Positions 44,489 to 54,521 are shown, counted from the stretch's first letter. The stretch: DNA of 64,000 bases from an uncultured Eubacteriales bacterium (GCA_934541115.1 CAKTDF010000008.1:25025-89024); one strand, 5' to 3'. The notes: generated by a model not told the origin, from the sequence alone. Program-made: numbers and translations.

Positions 44489-45967
44489 TTATTCCGTAAT
44501 TTCAATACCGCGTTCTTTTCTCATAACGGCAAGCTCTTCGGTGATTTTCTTTTTCTTATCTCCTACGATATCATAGAAGAACAACGGAAGAGCACAAAGA
44601 ACAAGGCTGATTCCCGGAACGATCGAAACGAGGGCATACATTGCAAAATTCTGAGAAGTTGTCATGGTTCTTGCAATTTCAAGCGCAGACTCCGCCGAGC
44701 CGACATTGAGCTTCTGCGGGTCAATGTGAACGGCAATGTACATACCGATGATAACAACGGTTGCAACGGCGTTGCCGAGCTTGTTGACGAACGACTGGCA
44801 AGCCGAGCCGAGAGCGTTGTCGCGATAACCGGTCTTCCATTCCATGTAGTCGATACAGTCGCAGACCATTGCTCCCGAAACAACGTTGATTACGCCAAGC
44901 GGAAGGCTCGAAATGATCATGAACGGAATGCAAATAAAGAGGTTCTTAGTGAACCAACCGACAAGAAGGGTGAAGATGCTCGCGACGAAGCCTGCAAGGC
45001 AGGAAACGATCATAAGAGTTCTGTATTCATACTTCTTGAAAAGCTTTGGCATGAAGATCATTGCGCCGAACATACCGATAGCGGCGCAGATCTGAATAAC
45101 AAGGGCAATCGTTGACATGTTGCTGCTGAACTGCTCCGGGGTTGCAGTGGCAAGGTCGCCGCCGACATAAAAACCGCCGTAACGGGCAACGTGAGGAGCT
45201 GCTGACTGAAGCATGTATCTTCCAAAGGAAAGGATTCCCGAAAGGACAACAAGCATAAGCGGCTTGCAGTGGAAAATTCTTGAAAGCGTTGAAGGTTCGC
45301 CGGGAGCGCGCTTTGTCGCGTTAGGATGCTTAACTCTCTCCTTGATTTTGAACGATGAAAGGCAGAACAGCGGCATTCCGATAGCGGACATTGAAATCGC
45401 CATAACGGCATACCTTGTTTCACTGTTTTCAATGAAATAACCGAGAATGATCGGAAGCGCAACGGTAACAGCAGAACCGATTCCACCGACGGTACGGCCG
45501 TATGAAATTATTCTTCCGCGTTCGGCAGGGTTCGGCGTCATGACATTGGGAAGGCTCCAAAAAGGAACGTCACTTGACGTATAAACCATGCCCCAGAAAG
45601 TATAAACAACAGCAACGTAAACATACATGAGCGGTGTTTTTTCGTTGATGTCAAAGCCGATGGGACGAATGAACATGAGGATCGTAAGGATCGCAATGGG
45701 AATTGCGGTAATAACCGGGTAATGTCTCATTCTGCCCCAGCGCGAGGTGTGACGGTCAACGATCATACCCATAAGCGGGTCATTAATTGCGTCCCAAACA
45801 CGGGCAAGGAGCATAAGCAGGATTACAAACCACGCGTTGAGCGCCAGAACATTCATGTAAAAGTCCGTAATATAGCTGGACATACAGCTATACACAAGAC
45901 CCTGTCCGAGAGCGGCAACGGCATAGGTCATAGACTCTCTTTTTGGCACATAGTTTTTTTCGTTCAT
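44489..45967 (-). CDS. GPH-family sugar:cation symporter (MFS)
   Basis: A 492-residue, twelve-helix transporter of the glycoside-pentoside-hexuronide family. Landmarks are DAINDPLMGMIVDRH in the first half, FWSLPNVMTPNPAERGR and DCIDYMEWKTGYRDNA. It likely imports an oligosaccharide or glycoside with Na+ or H+. ATG 45967, with GGAGAAAAAT before it, is chosen because longer starts overlap trkH. A GH31 enzyme that could use imported glycosides is encoded 3 kb away. Confidence 0.88.
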   Translation of the reverse strand: MNEKNYVPKRESMTYAVAALGQGLVYSCMSSYITDFYMNVLALNAWFVILLMLLARVWDAINDPLMGMIVDRHTSRWGRMRHYPVITAIPIAILTILMFIRPIGFDINEKTPLMYVYVAVVYTFWGMVYTSSDVPFWSLPNVMTPNPAERGRIISYGRTVGGIGSAVTVALPIILGYFIENSETRYAVMAISMSAIGMPLFCLSSFKIKERVKHPNATKRAPGEPSTLSRIFHCKPLMLVVLSGILSFGRYMLQSAAPHVARYGGFYVGGDLATATPEQFSSNMSTIALVIQICAAIGMFGAMIFMPKLFKKYEYRTLMIVSCLAGFVASIFTLLVGWFTKNLFICIPFMIISSLPLGVINVVSGAMVCDCIDYMEWKTGYRDNALGSACQSFVNKLGNAVATVVIIGMYIAVHIDPQKLNVGSAESALEIARTMTTSQNFAMYALVSIVPGISLVLCALPLFFYDIVGDKKKKITEELAVMRKERGIEITE

Positions 45968-45987
45968 ATTTTTCTCCATTCTTCCGC

Positions 45988-47466
45988 TCATGCGGATAGT
46001 TTTCTTCTGACAGCGCCAAAGCCGTCTTTCCAGACAGTCGGGCTGAGCAGAACAAGAATCGGGAAGAACTCCAGCCTGCCGGCAATCATGTCAAAAGTCA
46101 TAACGAGCTTTGACAGTGCCGAAAAAGCGGAGTAATTCCCTGTCGGACCCACGAGCGAAAGCCCGGGTCCTATATTGTTCATTGTTGCGGCAACGGCAGA
46201 AAGCGACGTCGTCATGTCAAACCCGTCAAGGCTGACAAGAAAAACCGAAACAACATAAACAATCATACTGATAACAAAAAATGAAGTTGTGTTTTTCACA
46301 ATCTCAGGATCCACACGCTTTTTGTCAAGCTTTACAAACTTGACAGAGCGCGGATGAATAATTTTTGATACCTCACGCACACTGCTTTTGACAAGCAGAA
46401 TCAGCCTTGAAACTTTCATACCGCCGCCCGTGCTGCCTGCGCTTGCGCCGATGAACATGAGAATAAAAAGTATGTACTGCGAAAGCTGAGGCCACTTTGC
46501 AAAGTCAGCCGTTCCGTAGCCTGTCGTTGAAATAACGGATGCCACGGAAAACGCGGCATGGTGGAACGCATTATAAAGATTTCCGTCAAAGCAGCTGTTC
46601 CTTGTATTCATTGTTATGCAGAAAACCGATACGGCTATTATACTGAGGAACCAGAAAAGCTCTTCATTTTTAAACGCCTGCCTGAATTTTTTCGCCAGCA
46701 GCAGGTAGTAAAAGGAAAAATTCACGGCAAAAAGAATCATGAATACCGTGACAACAGCTTGAAGATAGTTGCTCTGATAAAAGCCGATGCTCGCATTCTT
46801 GATTGCAAAACCGCCTGTACCGGCAGTTCCGAGCGCCGTGCATATGGAGTCAAACCACGGCATTGAGCCTGCAAGCAGCAATATAACCTCGAGCACCGTC
46901 ATTGCAGAATAGATAGAGTACAAAATAAAAGCCGTTTGGCGAACCTTAGGCACAAATTTTCCAACAGAGGGACCGGGGCTTTCTGCACGCATCAGCTGCA
47001 TTGTGTGTCCGCCCGCAAGCGGAACCACGGCAAGGAGAAAGACAAGCACGCCCATTCCGCCTATCCAATGAGAAAAGCTGCGCCAAAAAAGAGTCACATG
47101 TGAAAGCGCCTCAACGTTTGTCAGAATGCTCGCTCCGGTTGTTGTGAAACCCGAAGCAGACTCAAACAGCGCGTCAATATAACTCGGTATCTCATTTGTC
47201 AAAAACATCGGAACCGCTCCGGTGAGGCTGAGCACGATCCACGAAAGCGCAACGGTCACAAAGCCCTCTTTTGAATAGAACACCGTCCTTTTCGGCTTTC
47301 TGAAAGAAACGAGGGCGCCAAGCAAAAGCAAAACCGCCGCTGTAACCGCGTATTGCTTCCACTGCTCTTCACCGTAAAACAGACCCACGGCAACAGGAAG
47401 GAGCATACAACCGCCCTGAATGACGCACACCAAACCGAGCAGATACAAAATCATAAAATAATTCAT
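45988..47466 (-). CDS. trkH: TrkH family K+ transporter (paired with TrkA)
   Basis: A 492-residue channel-type transporter with ESASGFTTTGAS, GTAGTGGFA, STTGYGTADF and NNIGPGLSLVG filter loops and GASAGSTGGGMKVSR. It begins 6 bp after trkA, forming a classical TrkAH system for K+ uptake. Longer than the orphan paralogue at 37844, owing to extra N-terminal helices typical of TrkH rather than KtrB. Confidence 0.92.
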   Translation of the reverse strand: MNYFMILYLLGLVCVIQGGCMLLPVAVGLFYGEEQWKQYAVTAAVLLLLGALVSFRKPKRTVFYSKEGFVTVALSWIVLSLTGAVPMFLTNEIPSYIDALFESASGFTTTGASILTNVEALSHVTLFWRSFSHWIGGMGVLVFLLAVVPLAGGHTMQLMRAESPGPSVGKFVPKVRQTAFILYSIYSAMTVLEVILLLAGSMPWFDSICTALGTAGTGGFAIKNASIGFYQSNYLQAVVTVFMILFAVNFSFYYLLLAKKFRQAFKNEELFWFLSIIAVSVFCITMNTRNSCFDGNLYNAFHHAAFSVASVISTTGYGTADFAKWPQLSQYILFILMFIGASAGSTGGGMKVSRLILLVKSSVREVSKIIHPRSVKFVKLDKKRVDPEIVKNTTSFFVISMIVYVVSVFLVSLDGFDMTTSLSAVAATMNNIGPGLSLVGPTGNYSAFSALSKLVMTFDMIAGRLEFFPILVLLSPTVWKDGFGAVRRKLSA

Positions 47467-47471
47467 GAAAA

Positions 47472-48830
47472 CTACCTCACAATGTCCTTGAGGTCGTTAA
47501 GCGAACGATTGGTTGTGACAACAACAACACTGTCCCCGACCATGAGTTCGTCCTGTCCGGAGGGAATAATGATTTTTCCGTGACGGCTGATGCAGCAAAG
47601 AAGAATATTGCTCCTGATGTCAAGTCTGCTGAGTGGCACTCCGGTCGCCTTGCTTTCTGTTCTGACGGCAAATTCAAGCGCCTGAACCTTGCCGCCGACA
47701 ATGTTATAAAGAGTCTGAACGCCGCTGCCCGTTGAATTTTCAAGCGCACGCACATAACTGAGGATCATTTCAGCCGTAATATACTTCGGATAAACCACCG
47801 AGCCGATTGAAAGACGATCCAGCATACCCTCAAAATTCATACGGTTGACTTTTGTCACCGTTTTTGCCTTGAAATTTGCGCTGACATAAAGCGAAAGCAT
47901 AACGTTTTCCTCGTCCATACCCGTCAAAGCCGCAAAACCGTCTGCGTCCTCAATGCCCTCTTCAAGAAGAAGATGCTGATCGCTGCCGTCGCCGTTGATG
48001 ATAACAATGTCGTCGGGCAGAACTCTATCAAGAAATTCGCAGTGCTCTTTATCCTGCTCAATAATCTTGACGCGAAATCCGTATTCGGCAAGCTTTTTGG
48101 CAAGATAAAAGGTGATCTTACCGCCGCCTACGATAATAATAGTTTTGATATGATTCTTTGCAATTCCGGCTTTTTTGAAGAATGCGCCGGCATCACGGTG
48201 GGTCGTGACAAACGAAATCTTATCTCCGGCATTCAAAACGGTATCTCCGGTGGGAATTATCACTTCTTTTCCGCGTTCAATCGCACAAATCAGTATGCGT
48301 CCGGAGAGTTTGCCCAAAGCCGACTTGATTGAAAGACCGGCAATGGGAGAAGACGCCGGCAGCCTTGTTTCAAGCAACTCTATTCTGCCGCGCGCAAAGG
48401 TATCGACAGAAATGGCTGACGGAATCGAAAAAAGGCGGGTAATTTCGCTCGCAGTTTCCATCTCGGGATTAATAATCATTGAAATACCGAGCTTTTCCTT
48501 AATAAAACCGCGTTCTGTGAGGTAATCCGGATTACGGACCCTGGCAATCGTCCGGCAGGACGAAGATTTTTTTGCAATCAGACACGAAAGCAGATTAAGT
48601 TCATCTGAACCGGTGACTGCAATAAACATATCCGCATATTCTATTCCGGCTTCCTTTTGAACGTAATAGACAACGCCGTTGCCCTCAATACCCATTACGT
48701 CGCAGGTATCGGTAACACGTGAAAGCGCCTTGCTGTTGTTGTCAATAACCGTGATATCGTGACCCTCTCCGGCAAGCTGTTCGGCGAGCGTTGAACCGAC
48801 CTTTCCGCAACCGACGATAACAATATTCAT
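47472..48830 (-). CDS. trkA: TrkA, NAD-binding K+ uptake regulator
   Basis: A 452-residue peripheral protein made of two RCK units: Rossmann GCGKVGSTLAEQLA at 8-21 with VIDNN, a TrkA-C domain, then a second Rossmann IVGGGKITFYLAKKL near 233 and a second TrkA-C. It gates TrkH by nucleotide binding. It is the first gene of the trkAH-symporter run. Confidence 0.95.
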   Translation of the reverse strand: MNIVIVGCGKVGSTLAEQLAGEGHDITVIDNNSKALSRVTDTCDVMGIEGNGVVYYVQKEAGIEYADMFIAVTGSDELNLLSCLIAKKSSSCRTIARVRNPDYLTERGFIKEKLGISMIINPEMETASEITRLFSIPSAISVDTFARGRIELLETRLPASSPIAGLSIKSALGKLSGRILICAIERGKEVIIPTGDTVLNAGDKISFVTTHRDAGAFFKKAGIAKNHIKTIIIVGGGKITFYLAKKLAEYGFRVKIIEQDKEHCEFLDRVLPDDIVIINGDGSDQHLLLEEGIEDADGFAALTGMDEENVMLSLYVSANFKAKTVTKVNRMNFEGMLDRLSIGSVVYPKYITAEMILSYVRALENSTGSGVQTLYNIVGGKVQALEFAVRTESKATGVPLSRLDIRSNILLCCISRHGKIIIPSGQDELMVGDSVVVVTTNRSLNDLKDIVR

Positions 48831-49033
48831 TGTTCGAGTCCTCCGTTTAAATACAGAAGAGAGACAAGCCGTGTTCAGCTGACTCTCTCCGACTGTTACT
48901 CAAGCATATATTTTATCACAACAGCCGCAAAAATTCTATAGATTTTCTCTTTAAATTCACCGTGTCACAGTTCAACAGATGTAGAAAAAAGGGACCCATT
49001 TTTGGTTGTTTTTGCCGAAAAAATTCTCCCCGC

Positions 49034-49062
49034 TTGAAAACTCCCCTGTTTTATTGTATCAT
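49034..49062 (+). promoter_or_regulatory. Promoter of the GH31 gene
   Basis: TTGAAA (49034-49039), 17-bp spacer, TATCAT (49057-49062) on the plus strand; GAAAGGA precedes the ATG at 49100. No catabolite-repression (cre) palindrome was evident. Confidence 0.6.
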
Positions 49063-49099
49063 CGTTTGTGTACCATAATATTGAAAGGAAAAGAACAGT

Positions 49100-51520
49100 A
49101 TGGGTGAACTTTCACAGTATTTTAAAAACACATTTTCTCGCAGTTATAAAAGCAAGACTCCTGATGAATATATTATTCAGCGTGGGGATTATCGTTTTTC
49201 AGTTCTTTCGTCAAGAATCATTCGCGTTGAAAAAGACAAAAAGCGTCTTTTTACCGATGAAGCGACTCAGACAGTCATCTGCCGCGATTTTGACAGACCT
49301 AAATTCAGCTTTTCTCAAAACAACAATAAAATCGTTATTAAAACAAACGACATCGCTTTTCATTTTGACCTTTCAAAAGGCAAAACAGAGAGTATTACCC
49401 TCAAGGATTCAAGATGCGTGACCGACTTCAAAGCCGGCAACCTCAAGGGTACTCACCGTACCCTTGACATGATCAACGGCTCAGTAAAGCTCGGAGACGG
49501 TCTGATGAGCACAAACGGCGTTTCTGTTGTTGACGATTCAAAAACAGTTATCATGAGCGCAGACGGAACCATGAAAGAGCGAAGACACATTCAAAAAGAC
49601 GAATACTACTTTGCTTTCGGCAATGATTTTCGCGGTTGTCTCAAAGACTTCTTCAAGCTCTGCGGCTCAGTTCCCCTCGTTCCGAGATACTGCCTTGGCA
49701 ACTGGTGGAGCAGATATAAGGACTACAGCCAGCAGGAATACATTGATTTGATGAAAAAATTCCTTGAACGCGATATTCCCATCTCGGTTGCAACAATTGA
49801 CATGGACTGGCACTGGGTAGACGTCATTGAACGCTTCGGAAAAGAAAATGCATACTATCGCCGCGAGGGAGGTCTTCCATACAAAAACATTGCAGAGGTA
49901 TTTCAGGTTCAGGGCTGGACCGGCTACAGCTGGAACACCGAACTTTTTCCGGATTACAAAGCGATGCTTTCATGGCTGCATGAAAAGAACTTCAAGGTCA
50001 CCGTCAACCTCCACCCGGCACAGGGAATACGTCCGTTTGAGGATCAGTATGAGGATTTCGCCCACTTTATGGGCATTGACCCGAAGAGCAAGAAGCGTAT
50101 CCCCTTCGACATCGCCGATCCGAAATTCATTGACGCCTATTTCAACATTCTTCACAGACCCTATGAAAAAGACGGCGTAGATTTCTGGTGGATCGATTGG
50201 CAGCAGGAAAAGGACACAAAAATCAAAGGTCTTGATCCTCTTTGGGCGCTCAATCATTATCACACGCTTGACCTCGCCTCAACAGGCAAAAGACCTCTCA
50301 TTCTCTCACGCTTTGCCGAGGTCGGCTCTCACCGTTATCCGCTCGGTTTTTCCGGCGATACAATAATCAGCTGGAAGAGCCTTGATTTTCAGCCGTATTT
50401 CACCGCAAACGCCACAAATGTAGGATATACCTGGTGGAGCCATGACATCGGCGGTCATCAGCTCGGCTCGAGGAATGACGAGCTTTATGTCCGCTGGGTT
50501 CAGCTCGGCGAATTCAGCCCGATAATGCGCCTGCATTCAACAAAAGACGAATTCATGGGCAAGGAACCGTGGAAATACAGCTTTGCCGCAGAGACAGCGG
50601 CAGTGAATGCGCTCAGAGAACGCCATGCGCTCATTCCGTACATATACTCAATTAACCGCCGCACCCACACGGAGGGACGTGCGCTTTGCGAACCGATGTA
50701 TTACTCATATCCGTGTGACAAAGCCGCCTATGAAGTGCCGAACCAGTTTTTCTTCGGCAGTGAGCTTATGGTATCACCGATCACCAAGCCTGCCGACAAG
50801 CGCACCTACCTTGCACCCGCAAAGGTGTGGTTGCCGAAAGGCAGATGGACAGACTGGTACACCGGCAGAATCTATGAGGGCGAACGCTTTGTCACCATGT
50901 ACCGCGATTTGAATGCGCTGCCCGTTCTCGCAAAAGAGGGAGCTATCATTCCCCTTTCTCAAAACCGCAAAACAAACGACTGGTCAAATCCGGAAAAACT
51001 GACTGTCAGGATCTTCAGAGGAACAAACAGTTTTACCCTCTATGAGGACGATGGCGAAACGATGAACTTTGAAAACGGTGCTTTTGCAGAAACCGTGCTT
51101 TCTGTCAGAGAAGCGGGCAAGGATCTGCTGTTTAAAATCAGCGCCGCCAAAGGCGATCTTTCCGTTCTTCCTGCCAAACGCGAATGGAAGCTTGTTTTTG
51201 ACGACGTCTCCTCGGCGAAAGAAATCACCGTCAAGGTCTCCGGCAGAAAAAGACCCGTGGTTCCCGAATACAAGGGAGGAAAAACCGTCGTCACCCTGCT
51301 TTCCGTTCCGGCAGACGCAGACATTGAGGTTGAATTCAAAGCCTTTGAAATCCGTAAAAATCCCTGTAAAAAAGAGGCTGTCGGAGAACTTCTTTCAAAA
51401 TACCAGATGCCGACAATTTTCAAACAGACAGTTTTCACTTCATTTATGAAAGATCTTTCAAAACCGTTTCCGCTTTCCGACATTGCTCTCAAAGGTCCGG
51501 TTGAAGAAGTGCTTCTTTAA
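49100..51520 (+). CDS. Glycoside hydrolase family 31 (alpha-glucosidase/xylosidase-like)
   Basis: An 806-residue cytoplasmic enzyme with no signal peptide. An N-terminal beta domain (1-200) is followed by the TIM barrel (about 200-560). The nucleophile is D366 in WWIDWQQ and the acid/base is D420 in FSGDT. TIDMDWHW, LSRFAEVGSHRYPLGF and WWSHDIGGH are subsite markers. C-terminal beta domains end at about 720. The family covers alpha-glucosidases, alpha-xylosidases and others; the specificity cannot be assigned. Confidence 0.93.
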   Translation: MGELSQYFKNTFSRSYKSKTPDEYIIQRGDYRFSVLSSRIIRVEKDKKRLFTDEATQTVICRDFDRPKFSFSQNNNKIVIKTNDIAFHFDLSKGKTESITLKDSRCVTDFKAGNLKGTHRTLDMINGSVKLGDGLMSTNGVSVVDDSKTVIMSADGTMKERRHIQKDEYYFAFGNDFRGCLKDFFKLCGSVPLVPRYCLGNWWSRYKDYSQQEYIDLMKKFLERDIPISVATIDMDWHWVDVIERFGKENAYYRREGGLPYKNIAEVFQVQGWTGYSWNTELFPDYKAMLSWLHEKNFKVTVNLHPAQGIRPFEDQYEDFAHFMGIDPKSKKRIPFDIADPKFIDAYFNILHRPYEKDGVDFWWIDWQQEKDTKIKGLDPLWALNHYHTLDLASTGKRPLILSRFAEVGSHRYPLGFSGDTIISWKSLDFQPYFTANATNVGYTWWSHDIGGHQLGSRNDELYVRWVQLGEFSPIMRLHSTKDEFMGKEPWKYSFAAETAAVNALRERHALIPYIYSINRRTHTEGRALCEPMYYSYPCDKAAYEVPNQFFFGSELMVSPITKPADKRTYLAPAKVWLPKGRWTDWYTGRIYEGERFVTMYRDLNALPVLAKEGAIIPLSQNRKTNDWSNPEKLTVRIFRGTNSFTLYEDDGETMNFENGAFAETVLSVREAGKDLLFKISAAKGDLSVLPAKREWKLVFDDVSSAKEITVKVSGRKRPVVPEYKGGKTVVTLLSVPADADIEVEFKAFEIRKNPCKKEAVGELLSKYQMPTIFKQTVFTSFMKDLSKPFPLSDIALKGPVEEVLL

Positions 51521-51598
51521 TATTCGAACTTTTTAAAAGAGAAAGAGCCGTCCTATTAGTCGGTTCCTTCTCGGTATACCAACAAAACGAGGTTAAAA

Positions 51599-52270
51599 AT
51601 GGGCAAACTCAAAATCGAAAACTTTGCTTCTTCCGCTGTTACGGTCACGGGCGAAGGTGTTTCTGAAACAATCGAAAGCGGCAAAGACACTGTGATTTAC
51701 GCTCCGCAGGGAACAAAGCTGACCGTTCTCCCCGCCCGAACAAGTACATTTTCCGTGAGGATAGGCAAAAGCCACGCAAAAGTGCATTCGCCGTATTATT
51801 GGATAATTCACCCTGTGCTTTGCTTCACACTTTCTTCGGCATTCACGGTGAAAGACGGAGTTAAACGCGTCAGAATCACCTCCGGCACTTATTGCGACAC
51901 AACAAGTATACTGCTCAACATATTTTTGATCGACAACAAAATTCCGGAAAGCTGCGGCTACTGTAAAAAGCTTGATCGGCGCATTTTGTATGCTCTTTAT
52001 TTGTCGGTGCTTGTTCTGCTGGGATTCGGCGCGTTCTGTTTCATCATTACCTGCATTGACAGCTTTGTGACCGACTTTTCCGGACTGAGCTTTGTGCTCC
52101 TCGTCATTGCCGCCTTATTATCGCTGCTTTCGGTCATGTGGTATAAGGCAACAAAGCAACGGATACACATTGAAAAAAACACCGCCTTGATTGCGGACGA
52201 GCTCAAACCGATTGAGATTCTGAAAATGAAAGGCAGCTATTACATCAAGTTTAATGAACTTGACATTTAA
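51599..52270 (+). CDS. Membrane protein of unknown function, 223 aa
   Basis: An N-terminal beta-rich region (1-110) with paired strands such as TVTGEGVSETIESG, a CGYCKKLD motif at about 119-126 that could bind a metal, two membrane helices (about 130-180) and a short C-terminal domain ending YYIKFNELDI. GAGG is near the start. It follows the GH31 gene by 78 bp on the same strand. No family recognised. Confidence 0.6.
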   Translation: MGKLKIENFASSAVTVTGEGVSETIESGKDTVIYAPQGTKLTVLPARTSTFSVRIGKSHAKVHSPYYWIIHPVLCFTLSSAFTVKDGVKRVRITSGTYCDTTSILLNIFLIDNKIPESCGYCKKLDRRILYALYLSVLVLLGFGAFCFIITCIDSFVTDFSGLSFVLLVIAALLSLLSVMWYKATKQRIHIEKNTALIADELKPIEILKMKGSYYIKFNELDI

Positions 52271-52277
52271 ACATCAG

Positions 52278-52317
52278 AAAAAACAACGTGGCTGTTCCGG
52301 AAGTGTTCGGAACAGCC
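52278..52317 (-). terminator. Terminator separated from its gene by the MITE
   Basis: GGCTGTTCCG and CGGAACAGCC (52290-52317) form a perfect stem. On the minus strand ACGTTGTTTTTT follows (52278-52284), so it should terminate the minus gene now ending at 52602. The insertion element lies exactly between them. Confidence 0.8.
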
Positions 52318-52325
52318 GCAATTCT

Positions 52326-52604
52326 TAAGCTGAGGAGAGTCGAATTCAATGCGTCTGAAGAATTTGTTTTTCAGCACATTGCGGCTCTTTTTGTCTCACA
52401 ATACGAAAGTATTGCCTCGCCAAAGAAGAACCACACTGTACCAAAAAACAAATCCATCAGGTGTGAAGCAGTTTTTTAAGAGCAAATTTTTGCCGAGACA
52501 AGGCAAAAAGGTGAGTAATGCTGGCGCATTGCGAGGCTTTTTAACGCAGTATCGGTGAAAATTTGCCTTAAAAAACCGCATTGCGTTCGACTTTCCTCAG
52601 CTTA
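52326..52604. mobile_element. MITE-like palindromic insertion element (279 bp)
   Basis: Ends are imperfect inverted repeats: TAAGCTGAGGAGAGTCGAA with CAATGCG on the left, and its near-complement on the right (about 23 of 28 positions). A second, inner repeat pair (GTTTTTTAA-GAGCAAATTTT and AAAATTTGC-CTTAAAAAAC) nests inside. No transposase is encoded. A solo end of the same family is at 43007. A transposase elsewhere in the genome would be needed for movement. Confidence 0.72.
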
Positions 52605-53627
52605 TGCATAGTAGTGCATATATGAAGCTTTTGAAAGTGCATACGTTTTCTCTTTATCCGAGATGCTGTATCGCACGGTGTATTTATACCCGCAGTCGTC
52701 CGGCTCAGCCTTGTCTTCTGCTGTTTCAATCGTTTTTTCTTCAACTTTCCATTTGCCAAAGGTTCGGGACGCCGCATTTTCCGATTTATCTTCCGACAGC
52801 TTGACTTTTCCTTGGAAATTCAGCTTTCCGTCAGAGACGGTATACGCAAGCCCTTTAAAGCTTTCAAAGTTTCTCAAAACAAGAGTGGTTTTTATTCCGT
52901 CGCTTTTGATATCCACATAGCCATCATAATCATCTTGTTTTGAAAAATCTTCGACAATGGTCGGCTCATTGCCACTGTATGAATACAAAACCCAATGCGG
53001 TCCTCTTTCCTCATTTATGTCCGTCTGCGAGGCTGACGACGCGACAAAAAACAGCGTCTCGCCGCACATAAATGAACGTATGCCGTAAACCGTGTTCGGC
53101 GTTGCAAAAATCCTCTCCAAGCTGTCGTTTTTAATGTCATACCTAAAAACGCAATAACCTCCCGGCAAAGTACCGCTTCCGTGCTTCACTCCGGTTTCGC
53201 CGTAGGCTGTGAAAAACAAATAGTCGCCCAAAAGCAGCATATTATCGACTGAACCGATATCTTTATATTTATTGACAGACGTGACTTTAGCGGTGTGCAA
53301 ATCATACTTCATTACGGCACACCCATCTCCGATATTGCTCGCGGGGTCAAACGAAGTATAGAAAAAGTAATCCTTTGTCAAATATGTATCGGTTAAAAAG
53401 CCGTCACCGATAGAATTATCGGGTAGGACTTCGATACTTTCGATTTTATCACCGTCGCTTTTGTGCGCTTTAACAAGGCTCCTGTCTAAATAATTATACG
53501 CATCGCCTATAATACTGTCGGTTTCTTCAAAGTCATGGCTGAACTTATATTTTCCGACGCAGAGACCTGCAAAAAATGCGCCTAAAACAAGAACCAAACT
53601 CAAAACAATTGCAATTACCTTTTTCAT
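52602..53627 (-). CDS. Membrane-anchored, beta-propeller-like protein, unknown
   Basis: A 341-residue protein with an N-terminal signal anchor (about 4-24) and an extracytoplasmic region with repeated strand-turn units (FFYTSFDP, YLFFTAYGETG, TLFFVASSAS), like DUF5050-type propellers. The stop codon TAA is supplied by the terminal bases of the adjoining insertion element, so the C-terminus may have been changed. It is 14 bp downstream of the SanA-like gene. GGGGAG precedes the ATG. Confidence 0.62.
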   Translation of the reverse strand: MKKVIAIVLSLVLVLGAFFAGLCVGKYKFSHDFEETDSIIGDAYNYLDRSLVKAHKSDGDKIESIEVLPDNSIGDGFLTDTYLTKDYFFYTSFDPASNIGDGCAVMKYDLHTAKVTSVNKYKDIGSVDNMLLLGDYLFFTAYGETGVKHGSGTLPGGYCVFRYDIKNDSLERIFATPNTVYGIRSFMCGETLFFVASSASQTDINEERGPHWVLYSYSGNEPTIVEDFSKQDDYDGYVDIKSDGIKTTLVLRNFESFKGLAYTVSDGKLNFQGKVKLSEDKSENAASRTFGKWKVEEKTIETAEDKAEPDDCGYKYTVRYSISDKEKTYALSKASYMHYYA

Positions 53628-53641
53628 TCATCTCTCCCCTT

Positions 53642-54274
53642 TCAGTCGACTGCACAAAGCAAGAAATCCTTGTTCCTTGCAACCACCTCACGCAGCGACC
53701 ATATGATCTGCCTGGGATAGAACGGCAAATACGCCGTCACACCGAAAGCCTCCATTCCGAGGCTTTTTGCAATATAGAGCGCTCTGAACATGTGGTACGG
53801 CTGCGTGATGATTATTATTTTCTTTGCGCCGTATACGTTCTTTGCGTTATATAAGCTCTCGTAGGTTGAAAAGCCGATGTTATCAATTGTTATTTTGTCC
53901 TCGGAAACACCGTTTTCAAGGCTGACGCTTTTCATTGCAGCAAGCTCGTTATAGCTCTCTCCGCTGTTGTCACCGGTCAAAAGCAGCTTTGCGCCTTTTG
54001 ATGCTTTGAGCGATTTGAACGTTTCCGCGCCGGTTTTGAGTCGCTGAAAAAGCATGTTAGACGGCGAACCGTCTTCACGTACACCGCAGCCGAGCACCAA
54101 AACATAGTCAATGTTCTGCATTGTCTGTGCCTCTTGCCCGGAAATAATGCTGCCCTTTTGAGAAAGAATGACATAAAAATTTACTCCGAGCACATACGTG
54201 CAGCACAGAAGAACTGCTGCGAGCAAAAGAGCAACAATGCGCCTGCCTTTTTTTGATGATATTTTTGCTTTCAT
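53642..54274 (-). CDS. SanA/YdcF-like DUF218 protein
   Basis: A 210-residue protein with an N-terminal membrane anchor (about 12-36) and a DUF218 domain facing outside: DYVLVLGCGVREDGSPS, LLLTGDNSGESYNELAAMK and IIITQPYHMFRAL. E. coli SanA affects envelope barrier function; other members may act on cell-wall lipid intermediates. First gene of a two-gene unit. Confidence 0.87.
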   Translation of the reverse strand: MKAKISSKKGRRIVALLLAAVLLCCTYVLGVNFYVILSQKGSIISGQEAQTMQNIDYVLVLGCGVREDGSPSNMLFQRLKTGAETFKSLKASKGAKLLLTGDNSGESYNELAAMKSVSLENGVSEDKITIDNIGFSTYESLYNAKNVYGAKKIIIITQPYHMFRALYIAKSLGMEAFGVTAYLPFYPRQIIWSLREVVARNKDFLLCAVD

Positions 54275-54480
54275 TTTCTCCGTCCTTTTTCTTTATTTGT
54301 TTGCACAGTTCAGAACAACACGCGATTTGTCAAAAGAAAACGCGGCGCTCAGTCGTTCAGGCAGCTTTCTTTAAATGGCATTTCTCAAAGCCATCTGATG
54401 TCTGCACTCAAATTATAATCGAAGACAATACCATATACAACCGCAGACGGCAATTTGTAAGTTCTTCTTAAGGAAATCTT

Positions 54481-54521
54481 AAGAAGAAAAGTCGGAACTG
54501 ACGAATTTTCGCAGTTCCGAC
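54481..54521 (-). terminator. Terminator of the AAA+/sigma-like operon
   Basis: GTCGGAACTG (54491-54500) pairs perfectly with CAGTTCCGAC (54512-54521). On the minus strand TTTTCTTCTT follows. It lies 28 bp after the AAA+ stop. The remaining 54275-54480 shows no gene. Confidence 0.85.

Noticed and set aside
52349..52558. 69-codon frame inside the MITE-like element
   Set aside because: It spans nested inverted repeats, has no ribosome site and reads as repeat-derived sequence, not a transposase.
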